Below, one piece after another: positions 20,539 to 32,075 of a stretch of DNA of 64,000 nucleotides (positions are counted from its first letter, which is position 1; each line of letters opens with the position of its first letter). The notes under the pieces were generated by a model. It was given only the letters and a program-made list of their open reading frames with translations. It searched no databases and had not been told where the DNA came from. A program made the position numbers and the translations under genes. Source of the DNA: Timema cristinae (taxonomy: Eukaryota > Arthropoda > Insecta > Phasmatodea > Timematidae); contig JBCFYV010009882.1 of NCBI GenBank assembly GCA_039000515.1, positions 65,080,817-65,144,816 on the forward strand, written 5' to 3'.

Positions 20539-23524
20539 GTGGGTGTTATAAATGTAAATGTTCAATATCAGGATTTGTCACACAAAATGGAATTATTTGT
20601 AATTAAACATGGAGGTAATTCATTACTAGGACGGGACTGGATTAAGAAACTAAAAGTACAATTATTGATTCCAGAAAACTTGCATACTGCTAATAGTGTA
20701 ACGGCAGATAGGGTACAAACAGAAATGATAACCAATTTGTTAAGGAAATTTCCAGAAGTTTTTAATAAAAAAATTAGGTGATTATAAGGGTGAACCAGTT
20801 AGTTTAAATTTTTAAAAAGATGCTAAGCCAAAGTATTGCAAACCGAGATCAATCCCATTTGCACTTAAAGAAAAGGTAGAACGCTTAGTGCTAGAGGAGG
20901 TATTAACTCCGGTTTCTAATAGTGAATGGGGTACACCAATAGTCCCTGTACTTAAGAGGAATGGAAATAAAAGAATATGTGGAGATTTTAAAGTCTCCTT
21001 GAACTCTAGTCTAGAACTAGAGAGACATCCTATTCCCAAAATAGAAGATCTATTTGTTACTTTACAAAAGGGAGAAACCTTTAGTAAACTGGATCTAAGT
21101 AATGCTTATCAACAGGTTTGGTTAGATGAAGAATCTAAAAAACCTTGTGTGATAAGCAATCACAACGGATTATTTAAGTACAACAGAATTCCTTATGGGA
21201 TTTCTCCAGCACTAAATTTATTCCAAAAATTAATGGAAAAAACATTACAGGGGTTGAAAGGAGTAATTGTATTTTTTGAAGACATTTTGGTTACTGGTAG
21301 GGACATGCAGGAACATTGAGACAGGCTCAAAGAGGTATGTAAACGTTTACGTGACAAGGGTCTCACAGTAAGTAAAAATAAGTGTAAGTTTTTTCTAAGA
21401 GTTTAGAGTATTTAGGGTTTGTAATAGACAAAGATGGGTTAAAAACAGCCAAAGACAAAATTGCAGCTATATTAGATACACCTAAGCCAGAGAATGCTAA
21501 ACAACTGAAGGGATTTATAGGGCTAGTCAATTACTATGGAAAGTTTGTTCCAAACTTATCCACGATACTTTGTCCGATGTATCGGTTGTTGAGAAAAAAC
21601 ACAGATTTTAATTTTGACAAAGCATGCATGCAATCTTTTTCAATAATTAAATAAAGGTTAGTGTCAGCAGGGATGTTAGCTCACTATAATCCCAAATTAC
21701 CTTTAAAATTAGCATGTGATGCATCAGGCTATGATCTTGATAATGTACTATCACAAGTGTAGAGTGATGGAAGTGAACGTCCAATAGCCTATGCTTCCCG
21801 CACACTATCTAAAGCTGAGCAGGGATATTCACAGATTGACAAGGAAGCTTTAAGCCTTGTTTTTGGTGTAAAGAAATTTAATCAATGCCTGTGGGGGAGG
21901 GAATTTATACTATGTACAGATCATAAACCTTTGTTAAGCATATTTGGGGAGAAAAAAGGTTTGCCAGCTTTTGCAGCTAGTAGATTACAAAGATATGCTC
22001 TTTTCTTATCAGGGTATGATTTAGATATTTGCTATGTCAAATCAGGAATTCATGGTAATGGTGTTGGATTATCCAGGTAGCCATTAGTTAACTCTGACAA
22101 TGATGAATTAGAGAATAATTGTATTGGTACTTATTTACAATATTTTGAAATTAGTGGAATACCTATAAAATGTGTGGATATAAAGAGAGAAGTACAAAAA
22201 GATCCAGAATTGGTTAAACTTACAGGTTATGTGAAGTTTGGTTGGCCTTATGATTATGATAAGGACAACTTATTTTCATAGGAAAAATGAATTAACATTA
22301 GAGCAAGGAATACTGATGTGGGGGTATAGAGTAATTGTACCAGAGAAATTTCGTAGACATTTGTTAGAGGAATTACATTCAAGTCATCTGGGAATAGTTA
22401 AAATGAAAACTTTAGCTAGATCTTATATTTGGTGGCCTAATATTGATCAGGCCATTGAACAGATGGTCAAAAATTGTGCACCCTGTCTATGGGAAAGACA
22501 AAATCCATCAAAGAGTGTGTTACATGTTTGGAATTATCCAAATAAACCATGGTTTAGATTACATATAGATTTTATGGGTCCATTCAAATCTAAGATTTAT
22601 CTTGTTATCATAGATGCATATACTAAATGGTTGGAAGTGTTAGAGGTATCATCAACAGCAGCAGGTCAAACCATTGCTCATTTAAGGCAGATCTTTGCGA
22701 GGTTTGGTTTACCTGAACACATTGTAAGTGGCAATGGACCACCGTTTACATCACATGAATTCAATTTTTTTTTATTAAATGCAAATGGTATTAAACATAC
22801 TTTAACACCTCCATACCATCCGCAAAGTAACGGCCTAACCAAAAATGCAGTAAAATTTGTAAAAAATAAATTGATGATTGCCATTCATGAAAAAAGAAAT
22901 CTGGAAGTAGCTTTAAGTAGATTTCTATGTGATTATAGGAACTCGGTACATAGTACAACAAATGAAACCCCATCAAAATTGATGTTTAATAGACAACTTA
23001 GAACTAGGCTAGATTTGATACGTTCTAATGTGAATGAAAATATAGAGCAAAATCAAAGAAAAAAGGTTAAATATAAAAAGGGATGTAAAACTCGGGAACT
23101 AGTTCCAAACCAACGCGTAATAGTAAGAGACTATCGAGCAAAGAATAAATGGATTGAAGGGGTTGTATCACAATTGAGTCCAGTAGCCTATTTAGTCAGA
23201 TTAGGGGCAGTAACATGGAAACGCCATATTGATCCATTAATTAGTTTACAGTCTTCCCCTGAAACTAGAGTAGAGGAGATAGAACCTAGCTTTAGAGAGC
23301 CATATCCCTCACAGCTAGTTCCCAAACCTAATAGGGAAAACTTGACATCTCCTAAGGCATCCAGGGGTGAGAATCATGCTCCATTCGTCCCCAGGGTTGA
23401 ATCACATGAAAAGGGCAGTAGTCCAGAATCACACCCACCTCAGAGGGTTGAAATCTCACCAGAAGTAAAGGAGCCTATGTATCTAACTATGTGTAGGAAT
23501 CCTGTAGTTAAATTAAATTTGTAA
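20539..23524 (+). pseudogene. Pol of the younger Ty3 element, catalytic residues lost
   Basis: Remainder of protease (20539-20781), reverse transcriptase (20888-21319), RNase H (about 21720-22080) and integrase plus a C-terminal tail (22238-23524, 428 codons open). The RT box reads 'FFEDILVTG', with Glu where the first Asp of the catalytic pair is expected. RNase H shows 'CTDHKPLLSIF'. Integrase keeps the HHCC zinc motif ('HSSHLGIVK', 'CAPC') and the first Asp region ('HIDFMGPF'), but the second reads 'VSGNGPPFTS' with Gly for Asp, and the glutamate region reads 'SNGLTKNAVK'. Stops at about 21317, 21760 and 22078 also break it. The long open integrase frame is therefore not evidence of function. 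Confidence 0.9.
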
Positions 23525-23736
23525 ATAGTTTAAAAATATATATATTATGGCATTATTACACTATGACTATCAAAAACTATAAGCAAATGTTATATTATGT
23601 ATTTTTGTATAAAAGTGTTTAAAATGTAAATTATTTCCTCATGACTATTGGAAATTATGGTCATGCATTGTATTCTTATTTTATGTATATTTAGGTATTT
23701 TGAAATATCTATAGTCAAGAAATTGTAAGGGAGGAA

Positions 23737-23941
23737 TGTAATGTATTTCCATGTAGGTTGGCTACCATGTGTGGTGACGTAATAAATTATCTGCTTCCCA
23801 TCATGCCCCATCCTAAATGTCTATCGAGAATCTTATCGATAGCCGGGCGTTCCCGACCAAACCTTTCATTCAAGCAGTTACATTAATTTAAGTAAGTCGT
23901 GTTCTTATTCAAGCCGTCCTTACCATGATATGGATGTAACA
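23737..23941 (+). repeat. 3' LTR of the younger Ty3/gypsy element
   Basis: 205 bp, TGTAATG to TGTAACA, preceded by the polypurine tract AAGGGAGGAA (23727-23736) and followed by the ATAAT duplication. Confidence 0.95.
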
Positions 23942-23946
23942 ATAAT

Positions 23947-25250
23947 ATTTTGTGTAGAAGTCTTACGTTCAAACTATAATTCAGGCTATAGACTTGTAGG
24001 AAGTACGGTATCTACTAAACCCTGATTTTGTTAAGAATACCAATATGTAAGACTTTATTTCTTACCAGAATACTATCATATATTAGTATTTTTGGTAGCA
24101 TAAACGGTCATTTAGAACGGAAGTAGAAATTCTCTTCTGGAAGGTATTTTATCCTACCTAAACTCTACTATAGGCTAGGATTCTGGTACGAGATAAAGTT
24201 TTCCAAACAAGCTTCCTTCAAAAATCATCATATATATTAGCTTACATCAACTTATTTTAAGAAAACACTCACCAGTTTCGAACTTTTTTATACTTTTCAA
24301 AGCTTTTATTAACACATTTATTTCATTTAAATAATCACAAATTGACTTATCACATGTATTCAATCAAATTAATGAACGATGTCAAAATGCCACATTGCCT
24401 TGTATGGGTGTAAGACAGAAAGAGATACCTGAAAGTTTCCTTCTCTCCTACACAGACGACAGCTCGAAACTTTTCGCCACAGTTATATGATATATCATAG
24501 AGGTCAATGGCCCTTCCATGCCACCTAAGACTTTTATCGAATTTAAAATTAAAAACATACAGCACCATGCTAGGCCAAATACATTTTTCTCTAACCGAAT
24601 TTAAGCTTCTACTATTATAAATATGTGGTTTGCCAGCCACTAAAAGAGAACTTATTTCACAATCTTACTGTCTAATAACAGTGCTTTCTCTTTCACGAAT
24701 TTGACAAATCCTTGCTAAATATCTTGCTCAAATAGTTCTACCTTACAACCACTAGAGTCTTCTAGCCTATCCCATCCATGAGTTCAAACTCAGACATAAT
24801 TATGTGAAATGGACACTAAAGCTTATATGCTAAGTTTAATTATTACAAGTAATATGAGTAAGTAATAGAATTAAATAATCAAACACAATAGGACTTGGAT
24901 AAATTACACATAAAACTTAATTCGTTCATAAGTTGAAAGGAAAGGGACAGATTTGCACGCTCGGAACGGGAATTGTGAGAACTAGTTAGCGTTCGCTCAT
25001 CAAGTTAAGACTTGTTGAAGGGTTGAAAGGATGGGGAACGAGCCAGCCATGCGGTGAAAGATAAGACTCTTATGAACGACTCTTTTGAGTGAGCGAGCTT
25101 GTGAGCTTGGTGGCGTGAATGACTCGCTCACGAGCGACCCATCACTAGTTCAAACTACCCGGTTGTAATTTCACAACCCATCCCTAGTTCAAATTCAAAG
25201 TTGATTTCTTGAAGTTATATTATATAGTCTTTACTTGTTATTGCTTAAAC
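23947..25250. other. Region upstream of RpS4; no gene recognised
   Basis: The first about 60 bp continue the old ~197-bp unit. The rest is AT-rich. Around 24950-25140 there is a cluster of 'gagcgag/ctcgctc'-like words with local inverted symmetry (gagtgagcgagcttgtgagc; gaatgactcgctcacgagcg). It could be promoter sequence of RpS4 or a small repeat. No TATA box or pyrimidine-tract start site can be assigned with confidence. Confidence 0.4.
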
Positions 25251-25253
25251 ATG
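25251..25253 (+). CDS. RpS4: RpS4 exon 1, start codon only (candidate)
   Basis: Exon 2 begins at codon 2 (Ala) right after an acceptor, so exon 1 must end with ATG. Here ATG is followed at once by a consensus donor, GTAAGCT, and is preceded by AAAC, a good insect start context. By eye it is the best ATG-plus-donor between 24000 and 29660. Intron 1 would be 4427 bp. Against it: no clear pyrimidine-rich cap site is seen just upstream, and exon 1 could lie further left. Transcript data would settle it. Confidence 0.4.
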
Positions 25254-25403
25254 GTAAGCTTAGCTATTCTATTTAGTCACATTTCTTATCCATTTCATCC
25301 TTTAGTATTTATGAGTAAAATGTTATCAATGTAATTTCATTTAGAGACCCATGAATTTATTGTATTTGTTAATATACATTTTCTGGCTCAAAATACCAGT
25401 CTC

Positions 25404-25563
25404 TTATTATTATTAGCACCGCGTCTTACTACAAAGTTCGGGTTATACGCACTTACGCTAATGTGTAATGGTAGGGTGATTGCGAGATGAAATGGAGGAC
25501 CTACAGTTTAACGTGGAATCCGAACCACGGTGGAGGCCTGACATTCCCCACATTCACAAGATG
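25404..25563 (-). mobile_element. SINE-A, short form, in RpS4 intron 1
   Basis: Reverse orientation, from the ATT tail to 'cattcacaagatg'. Flanks 25390-25403 (aaaataccagtctc) and 25564-25578 (aaaataactagtctc) are the target duplication with small changes. Its 5' end coincides with that of the copy at 27663. Confidence 0.8.
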
Positions 25564-25578
25564 AAAATAACTAGTCTC

Positions 25579-27651
25579 GAAATCTATTCAATTATATAGT
25601 TTTAGCCTTCTTAATATAAATATTTCATTTATTAACACTAAAAAAAAGTATAAAATATATTTATAGGTTTATTTTATGATATCCTTCCCGATATTATGTT
25701 AACAAATTAAAGCACAATTTTCTGATGGTATTAGACAAGGCCTACTATCTTTAAAATTGTAAGGATTTGGGGAATTGTGTGTTGGAGATTCATTTTTCGC
25801 ATTCCACGAGTGGATTGTCGTCGTGGTGAGGTTCATTTTTCGCCCTTTTTTTTTTGTCTAAACTACAATTGATAGTGCATTTTTTTTTATAGAACTTTTT
25901 ATAATTCTGGTTACAGGTCACAGAATCGACTAACATAATAAAGTAAATTCTTTATTGGTTATATTATATTCTTCATTGTATTTAGTACATACTCAAGCAG
26001 ACTAAATTGAATAATATCAAGATTTATTAAATTTGATAATTTAGAAAAGGGGCCTAACCTACTCTTTGGCATTAGGAAAAGTTAGTTGCCACACTCATAA
26101 GTATGCCACCCAACTCTATCTTGAGCTAGTTCTAGCCATTTCAATAAAGGGATCACAATTAAAATAAAACTCTTAAATCTCAAGAGAGAAGTAGTAACAT
26201 AAATATTTACTATCTTTTGTGTTCTCATAATTGTTTCTGATGTACCTAGGCTATGGTATATGAAGTTATCGGTTCTTATAATAGAAATTAAATTATTTAT
26301 GTGATCAATATTATCAGAAAATTTAAAATTAATCAACACAAAGGTTAGGAATAGCTAGGTTGGGTAAGAATTAGAGCATGGTGTGTGCCAAGGGTGAAAT
26401 TCTTTAATTTTTATACTAAAATATAGAAAATTCACATAATTTGACTTTTCTACATAGTCTATATTAGTTGAGTACCCAATGGTGGTTTAATGTATTCATT
26501 AATGCGTATTAACTGTTTACAACTACAACAATTTCATTTTTAAGTAACAAACCTAATTCTTGTAAGGAACAAGTACTATATTGTTTTATTATTTTGACTA
26601 AAACCACTTGTAATTAAACTATCCAAGGTAGACTGTCACACATTTAGACTAAAACTGGAAAAGTTATCTCAATTTTATCAGCGATTTTTATGACACAATA
26701 TTTATTCAGTATTTCAACACATAATCGGCGCACCTTGTTTTTTCAATCCAAAAATCTGTTTATAAAATTTCATCTCATTATTGTTGACTAGTATAGTCCT
26801 GTTCTTCATGTCAATTTAAAAGGTAAACAGAGGCAAGATTCCTCATTTCCACGCACAACTAAAGATTTATAATTGATGGCCTTGGAAGTGCAGAACTCTT
26901 AAGCTCATATAGATTGTCAGGTATATTTCTGAAAGCCTAGTTGTTTGGTTTGTAGCAAGGGGAGTGGGCGGGCATGTGAAGCTACCGAGTGCAAGTAACA
27001 TGATATGCTAAGATTCACATCTTCCTGCGCAAGCAATACTAGTGATTTTCTGCTGGTGATATAAACTAACGTCCAAAGCTTCCCCCCCCCCCCTCACCCC
27101 ACTATTATCTTATTATAGTTAAATATAAAAACTCTCCTGTAGGCTTAAAGCTTCACATTTTGGTTGCACACCACTTTTTTTCCACAAAAATTAGACATAA
27201 AAAATGTGACAATTATGCAGTGAAATACGGTAATATTTACTCTTATAACTAAAACTATCCCATTCAAGCTAACCTAACCTTTCATGTGTGAATGAATAAA
27301 ATTGTTGATGAACTATTGTTTTTAAAATAGGCCTACTTATGAGAAGGAATTGAAGAATTAAAATAGCCTTTAAGAATAGGAATATAGGACTAGCTAGCCT
27401 AAATCAAAATAGTGTTAATGTGATCTGTGAGCGTGTTTGTGAATATAGTGTATGATTTTATTTTAAGAATCCTAGAATTTTATGAAAACATGTTTACTCT
27501 TTCAATTATGAGGTTTTGTACTTTTAGGATAATTTATAATAATAAAAATCTTAACTATTGCATATCTAGTTTTAAATACTTTGGTGCCATGTTGTGACAT
27601 TATTTTGAATATTAATGTTCTCTATACTAGCTATACCATACTTCATTCTTC
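25579..27651. other. Intron or upstream sequence; no gene recognised
   Basis: AT-rich, with a C tract near 27081-27092 and T tracts near 25847. I see no coding block or repeat that I can name. Confidence 0.45.
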
Positions 27652-27662
27652 TCTAAATTAAG

Positions 27663-27825
27663 ACATCTTGTGAATGTGGGGAATGCCAGGCCGCCACCGT
27701 GGTTTGGATTCCACGTTAAACTGTAGGTTCTTCATTTCATCTCACAATCACCCTACCATTACACATTAGCGTAAGTGAGTATAACCCGAACGGGTAGTAA
27801 GACGCGGTGCTAATAATAATAATAA
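27663..27825 (+). mobile_element. SINE-A, short form, in RpS4 intron 1
   Basis: 163 bp from 'acatcttgtgaatgtgggga' to the AAT tail. The exact 11-bp target duplication TCTAAATTAAG is at 27652-27662 and 27826-27836. It lacks the tRNA-like head. Confidence 0.9.
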
Positions 27826-27924
27826 TCTAAATTAAGTATTTTTTTAATACAAACTTTTTACCGGTAACTTATGTTTTAGCGCTAAATAGCACATTTCATT
27901 TGCTTCCCCTGAGTGCAAAATTGC

Positions 27925-28160
27925 CTTACCGAGCCCCACATTGGTGGTGGCATGTTGTATCGCATCACTCTTTGTGTTAGAACTGGATTGCTAGTGACGG
28001 GAAGATAGGTTTTTAAATCCTGGTTGTGTGTACTGGGCTAATTTTTTCTAAATTGTTTCCCCTCTCTTCCTCCAGGCAAATGCAAGTACATTTACTTTTA
28101 AATTCCACCTCCCTCGCTTCTATTAATGTATAAATATAACAAAAGGTTACTAGGACCTTA
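27925..28160 (+). mobile_element. Old, diverged SINE-B
   Basis: Recognisable through 'cttttttctaaatt'-like spacing, 'ggtttttaaatcctggttgt' (B box region), 'tcttcctccaggcaaatgca' and a decayed tail. No target duplication can be identified. Confidence 0.5.
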
Positions 28161-29680
28161 CAAAAAGTAAAGTTGACTTGGAGATTGTTAATACATTTGC
28201 GATGTATGGATTTGGGGTGTGGGTGTGGATTGAGGTTGAGAATGAACTATTATCACTTTTATTTAAAATATATTAAAGATACTGATTTTTAACCAAAATA
28301 CCATCTAATGTTTTTAAAATAAAGCTCTCATTGCATTTAAGGATACAAACATGATCATTTGCTGCAAGTAACTTAAGCCCAATAAGTAATCTTGCTCCAG
28401 CCATAGACATATTATAACAAATTGTAATTATTTTTGAATTCATGCACCACAAAAAACACGTTCATGTTTTATTCCCAAGAAAGTTATTTTAAATATGAAA
28501 GGTTTGATATCTGTAGCTTAGAAGCCATAATTAATCAAAAACATGAGAAATAAATAATAACAATTAGGATAAGTATGTGATGATATAGTAATATTTATCT
28601 AAAATGTGAATTGTGTTTTAAAGTATTAAACATACGCTTTAATTAGACACCAAACTGAACCAAATTGGTTAATAAATAATGGAGCTATGAATATTTAAGC
28701 AATTACAACCTGAAACGGAACAACACTGAAAGCAGGAAACAAGTTTTTCAAAATGACGCCCTGGGGCCAATTTTGCACCAAAATATCCGAAAAAAAAATT
28801 ACCTATAACTTGTATATACCAACACAAGAAAATAATATAAAGAAAATCTGAGTTGTAAGGGCACGTGGCAGGTGATTTGACATGAAATGAGCCAGCTATT
28901 TAGAAATTATAGAAAACTATTTAATTAAATACGTCTCACCTCGCCATCCAGTAGCAATACAACAAACCAAAATGAATATTTCAAAAGATAACATAAACAT
29001 ACGTTAGAAATTAATCTCATGAGCTAAGTCATTTGACCTAAAAATAAATTTCACCAAAAGTCAGCTGACCCAAAGTGATTTGGTATATTTTAAAATATCT
29101 AAAAATTGTAAACAAAATTAGTTATAACTAAACTTAACCTCAAACTTATTTCCCCACTGCTCCAAAGCAAAACAAGCATACATCATTATTTGTATTGTCA
29201 AACACATCCAGATTTGAATTTTAAACAAAATTTTTAGTGATTTAAAAAAAAAATGTATTTTCAAAAATCACTCATAACTACCCTTATTTTAAGGACTACG
29301 GTAAAAAAAAAAAATCCCGGGTTATAGCCATATATTATTTAAATAGCAAGTTGAAACACATTCCATCATACTGTTTTGGATCTAGGCCCATAAGCGTACA
29401 GTATTGTAAAATTCACATTTCTGGGTTTGAGGTACTCATAAAACCCATGAGTCGTCATAATCTAGAGTCAAACATTTTTGGGATCACAATACTTTATATT
29501 TATATGAAAAAGTAAAAAACTATAGATTGCGTATTGTGACCCGTGTGTTTGCCTAAATATGTGCAAATAGGCACCAGGATATATTTTTCTCTGAACTAGA
29601 ATTTACCTTATTGTAAGAGCTAGGTTCTATAACATAGGCCTAGGTCTATTGTATATACTAACATGATATGTTTATTTCAG
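28161..29680. other. RpS4 intron 1, no further feature
   Basis: AT-rich. A possible C/D-box pair (GTGATGA at 28577, CTGA at 28655) was seen and not accepted because no closing stem is visible. The intron ends with the acceptor 'tgatatgtttatttcag'. Confidence 0.5.
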
Positions 29681-29939
29681 GCTCGTGGCCCAAAGAAGCA
29701 TTTAAAACGTTTAAATGCTCCCAAGGCATGGATGCTGGATAAGTTGGGGGGAGTGTATGCTCCCAGACCTAGTACAGGACCACACAAGTTGCGTGAATCA
29801 TTGCCTTTAGTTATTTTCCTACGCAACAAGCTAAAATATGCCTTAACCAATTGTGAAGTCAAGAAAATAGTGAAACAGCGTTTGGTCAAGGTTGATGGTA
29901 AAATAAGGACAGACCCAAACTATCCTGCAGGTTTCATGG
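29681..29939 (+). CDS. RpS4: RpS4 exon 2 (40S ribosomal protein eS4)
   Basis: Encodes residues 2-87 and the first base of codon 88, from '[19 protein letters not shown]' to '[10 protein letters not shown]'. eS4 is a structural protein of the small ribosomal subunit that binds 18S rRNA. The exon holds the N-terminal RS4 segment (about residues 3-40) and most of the S4 RNA-binding domain (from about 42; '[15 protein letters not shown]'). The acceptor is 'tttatttcag' and the donor GTAAGTG, phase 1. Joined with the later exons and one ATG codon, the protein is 263 residues, the usual eS4 length, with no stop or frameshift. The wording is close to insect eS4. It is almost certainly expressed at high level in all tissues. 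Confidence 0.97.
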
Positions 29940-30325
29940 GTAAGTGAAGTTGGAACTGTTCACAACTAAATAATATTTTGATTGAGCCTAGCAGAAGATG
30001 GGGTGACACTTAATCTTTCTCACTTCTAATTAGAGATTTTGTTTATTCAATCACTGCTTTATAGAAGCCTTCTAATGTATCTCACAGCTGTGTTTAACAA
30101 CATTTATTTTAAGCTTCTAGCAGGGAAGTGAAGTTTCATATTTGAAAATAATCTTTTTTATTTTCATTAAATTATAATAAAGCCTTTTTCCTTTGATAAT
30201 ATTATCCATATCAATGGCAATACAATGGCAATAGTCTATTTTGAAGTAGGTTTTACACTATTATTGTAATAGTTAATGTAAATGGCTTTGTCCACGAGTC
30301 ACTATTTGCAATATATATAGGCCTA

Positions 30326-32075
30326 TTGTGTCAAAAAAGTTTTAATACCACCCTTACAATACTAAAAACACAACTTATTTGTTTATTGGTCTTAAACTTT
30401 TTCTTTATTAACTCTGTCTTAATTTTATGATGATATATGTTAAAAATGAAAGATTTTGCTGATAATAAAATTACTGTAGCTCAAACGGTTCAGAAGTTAA
30501 GAATTATTTTTAATATAAGGCGCAAAACCAAAAACAAACAAAAGATGCACATTTTTAAAAAAAAGAAAAAATTATAGTTCAAAAATGGGTTCAATGGGGT
30601 TCAAAATTGGTCTCCAAAAAGTTTTGACACAGAGCTTAAAAATTAAAAACCTTAAATTTTTTTTACCATATTAGTACTTTAACTTTTAAGTGGCCTAATT
30701 TTTTTTAAACCAAGAGGAAAAATGACTTTTTAAGATTTTTATTAGCTACATTTAAAATTACTTCTTTTTACTTAGTCCTAGCATTATGTTATTTTCTATC
30801 TCTATGGAAGTGGGTTGGCACACCCGTTTCATCAGTTCCCTCCAATCAGCTGATTTTATTGTGATCATGTTGAGGTTATTGTATGCATTTTGTGTTTGTG
30901 AGTCAAGATGGGGAAAATTCAGTATCAGACTAAATTAAGTGGCAAATCATTGGTCTAATGAAGGCTGGAAGGTAACAAAGACAAATAATTGTTGATATTG
31001 TTGGAGTGTCTAAAACATGTGTACAACAAACAATCAAGCGATATAATGAGTTTGGAACCATCACCAACCGGCCTAGGGCAGGCTGTCCGAGAAAAACATC
31101 TCTAAGACAAGAATGTAGACTGCTGCAGCTTTGTAAGAAAGATAGAAATGCTAGCTGCAGTGATCTTCTCAGGGAACTGAAGTCTTCCTTCCTGTGATAA
31201 TATTAACATAACTGAGCGAACTGTGTGCAACCATTTAAATGAAGCAGGCCTAGGTTCCTATTTTGCAATCAGCAAACCTCTGTTAAATGAGAAACGCAAA
31301 AAAAGACGACTTCAATTTGGCAAGGAACATTTAGGGTGGCTTAAAGAAGCCCGGGAGAGAGTAATTTTTTCAGATGAGTGCCGCTTTGAACTAGTTCCTC
31401 TGCGTAAGGTTAGGGTTTGCAGGACAAGAACAGAAAAATTTCCGCCAGCCTGTGTCGCCCCTCCAGTCCAACAAGGTGGCGATGCATTCATAATCTGGGG
31501 TTGCATCACTTCAGAGGTGCCTGTAGACTGTAAGGTTGTGAATGGTGCTATGAACAGTGAAAAATATTGTGAAACTATGCAGGAAACTGATTCCTTCAGC
31601 ACATAGGCTCCTTGAGGAAACTTACTTCTACCACTAGGTCCAAGGCAACAAGGACATGGTTTTATACCCAAGGCATTGAATTGCTTCCCTGGCCACCACA
31701 TAGTCCAGACCTCAACCCAATTGAAAATCTATGGAACACCATGGCATATTGATTGGCAAAGCAGAAGCCCAAAAATGGAGCAGGACTGAGGCTGGCAGTA
31801 CAAAGCCTAAGGCAAAAAGTGACTCATGAAGAATGTAGGAAGCTGATCCACTCCATGCCTGACAGGATCAAAGCATGCTACAAGGTTAGAGGGGGTCTTA
31901 TTGACTACTAAACATGGGAATGTAAACAATTTTTTTTAATTCTCTGAGTCCTATTGATCACTAAACATTGTAATGCAACCAAAATATTTTTTGTAGTATT
32001 CTGAGTAGATACAAATATTGAAATATGGGAAAATTATGTTTTTAATCGGTCATCTTAAACTTTTTTCCGACACTG
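30326..32075 (+). mobile_element. Tc1-like transposon in RpS4 intron 2
   Basis: Right end in reverse complement: CAGTGTCGGAAAAAAGTTTA. The left end, TTGTGTCAAAAAAGTTTTAA, is the same terminus with mutations. TA dinucleotides flank it at 30324-30325 and 32076-32077, as expected for Tc1/mariner. The 1750-bp element carries one broken transposase gene on the + strand. Confidence 0.88.
30909..31911 (+). pseudogene. Tc1-like transposase, broken
   Basis: Begins 'MGKIQYQTKLSGKS' and shifts frame several times. A helix-turn-helix part is at 31006-31197 ('KTCVQQTIKRYNEFGT', 'RPRAGCPRKTS'), a catalytic part at 31223-31606 with 'VIFSDECRFEL' around the first Asp, and the block 'PDLNPIENLW' near 31708-31738 with the catalytic Glu of the DD34E type. 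The second Asp region (about 31620-31660) is no longer readable. The C terminus ends near 31911. A working enzyme would excise and reinsert the element; this one is dead. Confidence 0.88.

Larger units (their letters stand above)
18354..23941 (+). mobile_element. Ty3/gypsy LTR retrotransposon, younger copy
   Basis: LTRs at 18354-18557 and 23737-23941, with the exact 5-bp target duplication ATAAT at 18349-18353 and 23942-23946. A primer-site-like TGGCGACGAGGATAAAAC follows the 5' LTR, and a polypurine AAGGGAGGAA precedes the 3' LTR. The LTRs differ by about six substitutions and one gap in 205 bp. Unlike its neighbour, it has lost the front of gag and holds about 1.3 kb of unrelated sequence there. 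Pol is broken and its catalytic residues are damaged. It is a different family from the element at 13173, judging by LTR and zinc knuckles. Confidence 0.95.

Noticed and set aside
22238..23524. Functional integrase gene (428 open codons)
   Set aside because: Lies inside the Ty3 element and lacks catalytic residues; a relic of pol.
28577..28658. Possible C/D-box snoRNA in RpS4 intron 1
   Set aside because: GTGATGA and CTGA boxes are 71 nt apart, but the flanks do not pair into a terminal stem and no guide region could be tested.
30428..30462. C/D-box-like pair in RpS4 intron 2
   Set aside because: Boxes are too close, and the stretch is part of the Tc1-like element.
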